Source of the DNA: Oscillospiraceae bacterium
GTDB lineage: Bacteria > Bacillota > Clostridia > Oscillospirales > UBA929
Reading direction: 5' to 3'
Assembly (NCBI GenBank): GCA_031282535.1
Contig: JAITDM010000235.1
Location: 1-10,310 of the forward strand
DNA: 10,310 bases
Shown here one piece after another: positions 6,632 through 10,310 of the stretch (positions within the stretch are counted from its first letter, which is position 1; each line of letters starts with the position of its first letter). The notes under the pieces are model-generated. The model was not told the origin of the DNA, ran no database searches, and saw only the letters and a program-made list of their open reading frames with translations. The translations under genes and the position numbers were made by a program.

Positions 6632-7318
6632 TTGACGTCTTTTTTTGATTATACCGTCACATTGGGGCCGGCACTGCTGAACGGCCTGGTGGAGACTCTC
6701 AAACTGTTCGGGCTGACGCTGCTGCTGGCGGTGCCGCTCGGGCTTCCGATCGCGCTGGGGAACATCTCGCGGTTTCCGCCGTTTCAGCTCCTGTGCAAGC
6801 TGTACGTCTGGGTGTTCCGCGGTACGCCCCTGATGCTCCAGCTCTTCTTCTTTTACTATGGCCTCGGCATCATCGCCAACAACACCGGTTGGCTGTTTCT
6901 GCGCTTCGACCGTTTTCCGGCGGCGGTTCTGACTTTTACGCTCAATTACGCGGCGTATTTCTCGGAGATCTACCGGGCCGGCATTCAGTCGATCGACCGC
7001 GGCCAGTATGAGGCGGCCAAGACGCTGGGGTTCACACGCGGGCAGACGATGTTTCAGATCATCATCCCGCAGACGATCCGCCGGATCATCCCGCCGGTGT
7101 CGAACGAGACCATCACCCTCGTGAAGGACACGGCGCTCGTCAACGTGATCGCCGTCCCCGAGCTGCTCAAGGTGGCGAAGGACGCGGCCAACCGCGACAG
7201 CAACACCCTCGGCTACCTGCTGGCGGCGCTCGCCTACCTGATCGTCACGCTCATCCTGACGATGCTCTACCGCCGCCTGGAACGGCGCTTTTCCCGGCAC
7301 GAGCAGGAAGCCGTATAG
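6632..7318 (+). CDS. Polar amino-acid ABC transporter permease (HisM/GlnP family)
   Basis: This is the membrane-spanning subunit, 228 residues, usual length for the family; it would act as a homodimer because only one permease gene is present. Seen: the N-terminal GLVETLKLFGLTLLLAVPLG first helix; the family hallmark VFRGTPLMLQLFFFYYGLG (about 61-79); further hydrophobic segments near 97-110 and 193-215; and the cytoplasmic EAA loop that docks the ATPase, YEAAKTLGFTRGQ (Glu127-Ala-Ala, Gly133) followed by IIPQTIRRIIPP. The start is TTG at 6632, with an AAAGGCGG ribosome site at 6616-6622, 9 bases upstream; no ATG or GTG is available in frame upstream with a better site. The stop TAG (7316-7318) lies inside the left arm of a 37-bp palindrome, so the last codons may derive from an inserted repeat. 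The sequence ends in charged residues, as is usual for a cytoplasmic tail. Confidence 0.93.
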   Translation: MTSFFDYTVTLGPALLNGLVETLKLFGLTLLLAVPLGLPIALGNISRFPPFQLLCKLYVWVFRGTPLMLQLFFFYYGLGIIANNTGWLFLRFDRFPAAVLTFTLNYAAYFSEIYRAGIQSIDRGQYEAAKTLGFTRGQTMFQIIIPQTIRRIIPPVSNETITLVKDTALVNVIAVPELLKVAKDAANRDSNTLGYLLAALAYLIVTLILTMLYRRLERRFSRHEQEAV

Positions 7319-7346
7319 AACGGCCCTGCGGGCCGTTCTATACGGC
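7310..7346. repeat. 37-bp perfect palindrome overlapping the permease stop codon
   Basis: Arms 7310-7326 and 7330-7346 are 17-bp perfect reverse complements around TGC. The left arm encodes the last residue (Val) and the TAG stop of the permease gene. No U-run follows, so it is not a normal intrinsic terminator. It could hinder 3' exonucleases or stop ribosome/polymerase read-through. Confidence 0.85.
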
Positions 7347-7350
7347 CAAT

Positions 7351-7380
7351 GGAGAATTGAGAATGGAGAATGGAGAATTG
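7351..7380 (+). repeat. Tandem GGAGAAT-type short repeat tract
   Basis: The 7-base unit GGAGAAT occurs at 7351-7357, 7365-7371 and 7372-7378, with a variant GAGAAT at 7359-7364, and TTG/TG fillers. It is purine-rich and lies directly after the palindrome. Several units resemble Shine-Dalgarno cores but no start codon follows suitably. Confidence 0.75.
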
Positions 7381-7385
7381 TTGGA

Positions 7386-7438
7386 TCTTGTTTTGGGGTT
7401 CGTACCTTGTGGCCGTGAAGCGGCCGCAAAAAACAAGA
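7386..7438 (+). other. Nested stem-loop in the intercistronic island
   Basis: The outer stem is TCTTGTTTT (7386-7394) with AAAACAAGA (7430-7438). The inner stem is TTGTGGCCG (7407-7415) with CGGCCGCAA (7421-7429), one G-U pair, loop TGAAG. The right arms abut, leaving a 12-base bulge at 7395-7406. A smaller separate stem follows: TGGGTTG (7442-7448) with CAACCCA (7461-7467). Confidence 0.55.
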
Positions 7439-7519
7439 ATTTGGGTTGTGGGCCCTGGGGCAACCCACGGTAGGATGTAAGATTTTCGATTTGGGATTTG
7501 GAAGAAAGAGGACACTGTC

Positions 7520-8278
7520 ATGGGATACATCGTGGAAATGGAAAATATTACCAAGACATACGCGGGGGTGCCGGCGCTGGACGATGTGACGCTCCGGGTG
7601 AAGTCGGGCGAGCAGGTCGCCATCATCGGGTCGTCCGGGTCCGGCAAATCGACGCTGCTGCGCTGTCTCAACCACCTGGAGCTCATCGACTCCGGCCGCG
7701 TCGCCATCGACGGCGAGCCCCTGGTGGAGACGGAGGGGGGGCGGGCGCGCTACCGGAAGGACGCCGAGATCCGCCGCCTCATCCTGCACACAGCCATGGT
7801 GTTCCAGCACTTCAACCTGTTTGGGCACCTCACCTGCCTCGAAAACATCACCATCGCGCCGATCCGGATCAAAAAAGAGCCGGCGGCAGAGGTGCGCGCG
7901 CGCGCAATGGAGCTGCTGCGCGTCGTGGGGCTGGAACACAAGGCCGGCGCCTACCCCGGCCAGCTCTCCGGCGGGCAAAAACAGCGCATCGCCATCGCCC
8001 GGGCTTTGGCAATGCGTCCCTCCGTGTTGCTGTTTGACGAGCCGACCTCGGCGCTGGACCCGGAGGTCACGGGCGAGGTGCTGCGCGTCATCCGCGAATT
8101 GGCAGCGGCGGGGCACACGATGGTGCTCGTCACCCATGAGATGGGGTTCGCCCGCGAGGTGGCGGAGCGGGTCATCTTCATGGACATGGCGCGGATCGTC
8201 GAGGAGGGCCCGCCCGAGCAGCTCTTCGACAACCCCGGCAGCGACCGTCTGCGCACCTTCCTCCAGGCGGTGATCTGA
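7520..8278 (+). CDS. Polar amino-acid ABC transporter ATP-binding protein (HisP/GlnQ family)
   Basis: This cytoplasmic ATPase subunit powers uptake. It has 252 residues. Seen: Walker A GSSGSGKST (37-45), Q-loop Gln96 in MVFQHFNLF, signature LSGGQKQR (149-156), Walker B VLLFDEP with Asp173-Glu174, D-loop SALD, and switch His206 in VTHEMG. The stretch between strand IDGEPL and the Q-loop is longer than in GlnQ-like members and, with MVFQHFNL-x-x-H-L-T-x-LEN, recalls HisP of the histidine/Lys-Arg-Orn transporter; this is suggestive only. ATG 7520 has a ribosome site (AGAGG, 7507-7511) 8 bases upstream; the later in-frame ATG at 7538 lacks one. It is separated from its permease by 201 bases of repeats, which is unusual for such operons; co-transcription from the promoter at 5606 is inferred. 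Confidence 0.95.
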   Translation: MGYIVEMENITKTYAGVPALDDVTLRVKSGEQVAIIGSSGSGKSTLLRCLNHLELIDSGRVAIDGEPLVETEGGRARYRKDAEIRRLILHTAMVFQHFNLFGHLTCLENITIAPIRIKKEPAAEVRARAMELLRVVGLEHKAGAYPGQLSGGQKQRIAIARALAMRPSVLLFDEPTSALDPEVTGEVLRVIRELAAAGHTMVLVTHEMGFAREVAERVIFMDMARIVEEGPPEQLFDNPGSDRLRTFLQAVI

Positions 8279-8292
8279 CGGAATACCTTAGA

Positions 8293-8323
8293 ATTCATAT
8301 TTATTTGTTCATTATTCATATTT
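8293..8323. repeat. Two 10-bp direct repeats 21 bp apart in an AT-rich gap
   Basis: ATTCATATTT occurs at 8293-8302 and 8314-8323. The 21-bp spacing is about two helical turns, as expected for paired binding of a dimeric regulator on one DNA face. The segment is low-complexity AT-rich, so chance is a real possibility. No clear -35/-10 pair is seen nearby. Confidence 0.5.
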
Positions 8324-8336
8324 TTCGTGTTGCGGG

Positions 8337-8366
8337 CAACGGGGCTCTCCGGTGGGGGCCCCGTTG
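8337..8366 (+). other. Hairpin between ATPase and aminopeptidase genes
   Basis: CAACGGGGC (8337-8345) and GCCCCGTTG (8358-8366) are perfect 9-bp arms. The stem extends inward by TCTC opposite GGGG (two G-U pairs), leaving a very small loop. It is followed by ACGATATTTAAG, not a U-run, so it is a poor intrinsic terminator; it may still mark the end of the ABC transcript or lie in the leader of the next gene. Confidence 0.55.
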
Positions 8367-8414
8367 ACGATATTTAAGAGAAATCAAAGCAGAAATGAAA
8401 GAGAGGGAAGTTCC

Positions 8415-10310
8415 ATGAAGAGACGCTCACGACTGCTGTCGGCCCTGTTGGCCCTCACCCTGCTGTTCTCCCTGCTGACCCTCCCCGCCGGCGCGCTCGC
8501 GCCCGCCACCCCCACCCTCACCCCGCAGGAGGCGGCGTTCCTGGCCCGGATCGACTACGACAACGCGGAGCGGATGGCCAGAGACATCACCGAGGGCATT
8601 GGCAACCGCTACACCGCCACGTTCCGGCGGGACATGACGGTGGACTACCTGCTGAGCGAGTTCACCAAGGCCGGGTATGCGCCCTATGTGCATGAATTTG
8701 TCACGCAAAACGCCAGCGGCGTCGTGAGTTCCTATGTCAACGGGAGCCTGACGGTGTTTGGCAAGAAGTACATCTTCTACGGGCCCACCTACAACGCGGA
8801 CACCGTCTACCAGGCGACCCGGAACGTCAATTTGTCCCTCACCGGCGCGGCCGTTACGCCGTGGGCCAATGTGGGGCAGGACCTGACCGTCCCGGCCGGC
8901 ACCGATTACGCGGGAAAAGCCGTGTTTGTCACGATGGAGGGCACAAGCGCGCCGAACGCGGCGCGGTACTACGCCGCCGCGCGGGCGCTCCAGGCCGCGG
9001 GCGCGGGCGCTGTCCTCTTTGAGTACTTCCGCCCCCGCGACGACGGCAACACCTCCTACAGCCGGATCGGCAACACGACCTTGTCCGTAACTCCGTCTGA
9101 ATCCAATCCCAATCCCGCACCCAACCCGCCGGTCACGATTCCCGTCGGGACGCTCCTCTACCACGAGACGCACGCCGTACTGGCCGATCTCGGGGCCGAC
9201 ACCCCTCTCACCGTGACGATGGACACCTCCTCGCTGGGCAAAAACGTCGTGGCGGTCCTCCCCTCGGCCACCGGCAGCAAGAAGAACGTCTACGTCACCG
9301 CCCATCTCGATTCGCAGCTCAGCACGCCGGGCATGAACGACAACGCGTCGGGCGTCATCATGGTCGTCGAGCTGGCGCGGGCGCTGCGGGACGTCCCGTT
9401 TGACTACAATCTGGTTTTCATCTGCTTCGACGCCGAGGAGACGGGTCTCACGGGCGCCCGGCGCTTCTGCGCGGACATGACGGATGAGGACCGGGCCAAT
9501 TTCGTCGCGAACTACAACATGGACATGATCGCGACGAATCAGGACGACTGCATCCACATGTTCCTGAACATCAGCGACACGCGCTTACAGGCGCTGGAGC
9601 GCACGCTGCCGACCAACAACGACCGGCTGATGGACCTGCCGGCGGCCGTCGCCGTCGCGCAGGAGTACGAGATCTTCAACCACTCGTACCTGGCGGCGCT
9701 GAAGACCGGCTTTGACATGGACTATTTCAACATCTGCTACGACACGACCACCGACCACTACGCCTTTGTGCAGGAGGCCACGCGGGCCGGCAACGACTTC
9801 CCCAACATGAAGAACGCCGTGGAGTACGACTGGCGGCGCAACGGCAAGGGCACCAGCTTTGAGACCCTCTACCACAAGACGGGCGACACCTTTGACATCA
9901 ACTACAGCCGGCCCCGGAACAAGGCTGTTTCCGAGATCATTGCGCTGGCGCTGTTCTCTCTGGCCCGGGCCTACCCCGCCGTCAACCCGAACCCGACCGT
10001 CGCCGTCGCGCCGGACAGTGTGTCGCGGACCGTCTCGGTCACGGGCACGGGCTATGCGCCGGGCGCGCGGCTCACGCTGCTGGGCGCCTACGATGCGGCG
10101 CCGAACTTTGTGAACCTGGACGCCTTCCAGGAGATCACGGCGGACGAGACGGGCGCGTTCTCCGTCTCCCTGCCCTCCCGCGCGGCCTGGCAGCGCGGCC
10201 AGACCTATTATGTGTCGGTCAACGACCTCCCGGCCACGGCGTCCATCCCGACGACCCGCATCAAGGCGCACAGCAGCGCCCGCATTTCCTTGCGCATCAA
10301 GGGCACCGCG
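8415..10310 (+). CDS. Secreted M28 zinc aminopeptidase with PA domain, 3'-truncated by window edge
   Basis: The frame is open from ATG 8415 to the right edge (632 codons, no stop). An AGAGG site at 8402-8406 lies 8 bases upstream. Seen: a signal peptide (MKRRSR, hydrophobic core, Ala-rich cleavage region near residues 27-32); an N-terminal segment with GIGNRYTATF; a PA-type insert around 130-225 (DYAGKAVFVTM, AAGAGAVLFEY); then the M28 domain with all expected metal and catalytic residues: His297 and Asp299 in AHLDS, Asp309 in MNDNASGV, Glu341-Glu342 in DAEETGLTGA, Asp370 in NMDMI, and His487 in YHKTGDTFD. From about residue 526 there is a beta-rich Ig-like region (VSVTGTGYAPGARLTLLGAY). In this family two zinc ions are used to remove N-terminal amino acids from extracellular peptides. 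The Ig-like tail and missing C-terminus may carry a wall- or substrate-binding module. Its neighbourhood with an amino-acid importer fits peptide scavenging, though co-transcription is not shown. Confidence 0.93.
   Translation, partial: MKRRSRLLSALLALTLLFSLLTLPAGALAPATPTLTPQEAAFLARIDYDNAERMARDITEGIGNRYTATFRRDMTVDYLLSEFTKAGYAPYVHEFVTQNASGVVSSYVNGSLTVFGKKYIFYGPTYNADTVYQATRNVNLSLTGAAVTPWANVGQDLTVPAGTDYAGKAVFVTMEGTSAPNAARYYAAARALQAAGAGAVLFEYFRPRDDGNTSYSRIGNTTLSVTPSESNPNPAPNPPVTIPVGTLLYHETHAVLADLGADTPLTVTMDTSSLGKNVVAVLPSATGSKKNVYVTAHLDSQLSTPGMNDNASGVIMVVELARALRDVPFDYNLVFICFDAEETGLTGARRFCADMTDEDRANFVANYNMDMIATNQDDCIHMFLNISDTRLQALERTLPTNNDRLMDLPAAVAVAQEYEIFNHSYLAALKTGFDMDYFNICYDTTTDHYAFVQEATRAGNDFPNMKNAVEYDWRRNGKGTSFETLYHKTGDTFDINYSRPRNKAVSEIIALALFSLARAYPAVNPNPTVAVAPDSVSRTVSVTGTGYAPGARLTLLGAYDAAPNFVNLDAFQEITADETGAFSVSLPSRAAWQRGQTYYVSVNDLPATASIPTTRIKAHSSARISLRIKGTA

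Larger units (their letters stand above)
7310..7500. mobile_element. Composite repeat/hairpin island splitting the ABC operon (MITE-like, uncertain)
   Basis: About 190 bases of non-coding DNA, clearly richer in A+T than the genes on either side after the first palindrome, lie between permease and ATPase. It holds in order a 37-bp palindrome, a 7-bp-unit purine-rich tract, a nested hairpin (7386-7438) and a third stem (7442-7467), followed by an AT-rich segment (GATTTTCGATTTGGGATTTGG). No transposase, clear terminal inverted repeats or target-site duplication is seen. I call it MITE-like only from compactness, structure and location; a structured RNA or regulatory leader for the ATPase gene is the alternative. 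No convincing promoter is found within it. Confidence 0.4.

Noticed and set aside
7386..7440. A tRNA-like T-arm (GGTTCGTACC) in the intercistronic island
   Set aside because: The surrounding sequence does not form acceptor, D or anticodon arms; the resemblance is limited to a short motif within another, better stem.
5624..8137. An 837-codon open frame on the minus strand across the whole ABC operon
   Set aside because: It is opposite three genes with clear family motifs, its translation is low-complexity Arg/His/Asp/Val-rich, and it reads through repeats and terminators. Long antisense frames are expected in DNA with GC-ending codons.
8364..8392. TTGACG as a -35 box for the aminopeptidase gene
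   Set aside because: No -10-like sequence occurs 16-19 bases downstream, and the hexamer overlaps the right arm of the hairpin.

Overview
The window reads as chromosomal DNA from a high-GC anaerobic Gram-positive bacterium, most likely an uncultured member of class Clostridia (Bacillota). This rests on InlB-type (Listeria-Bacteroides) repeats and a von Willebrand A domain in a giant surface protein, strong Shine-Dalgarno sites of the GGAG/GAGG type, a lipobox-anchored substrate-binding protein, and AT-rich intergenic islands in a strongly GC-biased background. The species-level source cannot be read from the sequence. All genes are on the plus strand.

Layout. (1) 2-3871: the 3' part of a very large surface/adhesin gene, open at the left edge. 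It has a beta-helix-like N-terminal part, a MucBP-like module, a vWA domain with an intact metal site, and four C-terminal InlB-type repeats, ending with no recognisable cell-wall anchor. (2) 3907-5442: hutH, histidine ammonia-lyase, complete and with all key residues; no other hut gene is visible. (3) 5443-5725: a 283-base intergenic region holding a perfect short palindrome, a probable hutH terminator, a good sigma-A-type promoter, and a second terminator-like hairpin that begins at the predicted transcription start of the next operon (possible attenuator). (4) 5726-8278: a polar-amino-acid ABC importer (lipoprotein, permease, HisP-like ATPase). The three genes are interrupted by a GC-rich hairpin after the lipoprotein gene and by a roughly 190-base island of repeats and hairpins between permease and ATPase. 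The first palindrome of that island contains the permease stop codon. (5) 8415-10310: a secreted M28 zinc aminopeptidase with a PA domain and a C-terminal Ig-like extension, cut by the right edge.

Functionally, (2), (4) and (5) fit an amino-acid scavenging theme: an exported aminopeptidase releases amino acids, a HisP-like importer takes up polar amino acids, and HutH deaminates histidine to urocanate. That link is inferred from proximity and family resemblance; substrate specificity cannot be read from the sequence. I see no defence system, CRISPR array, phage gene, transposase, rRNA or tRNA. The most unusual content is non-coding: each of the larger intergenic or intercistronic gaps (all except the 35-base gap before hutH) carries a long, perfect or near-perfect inverted repeat.
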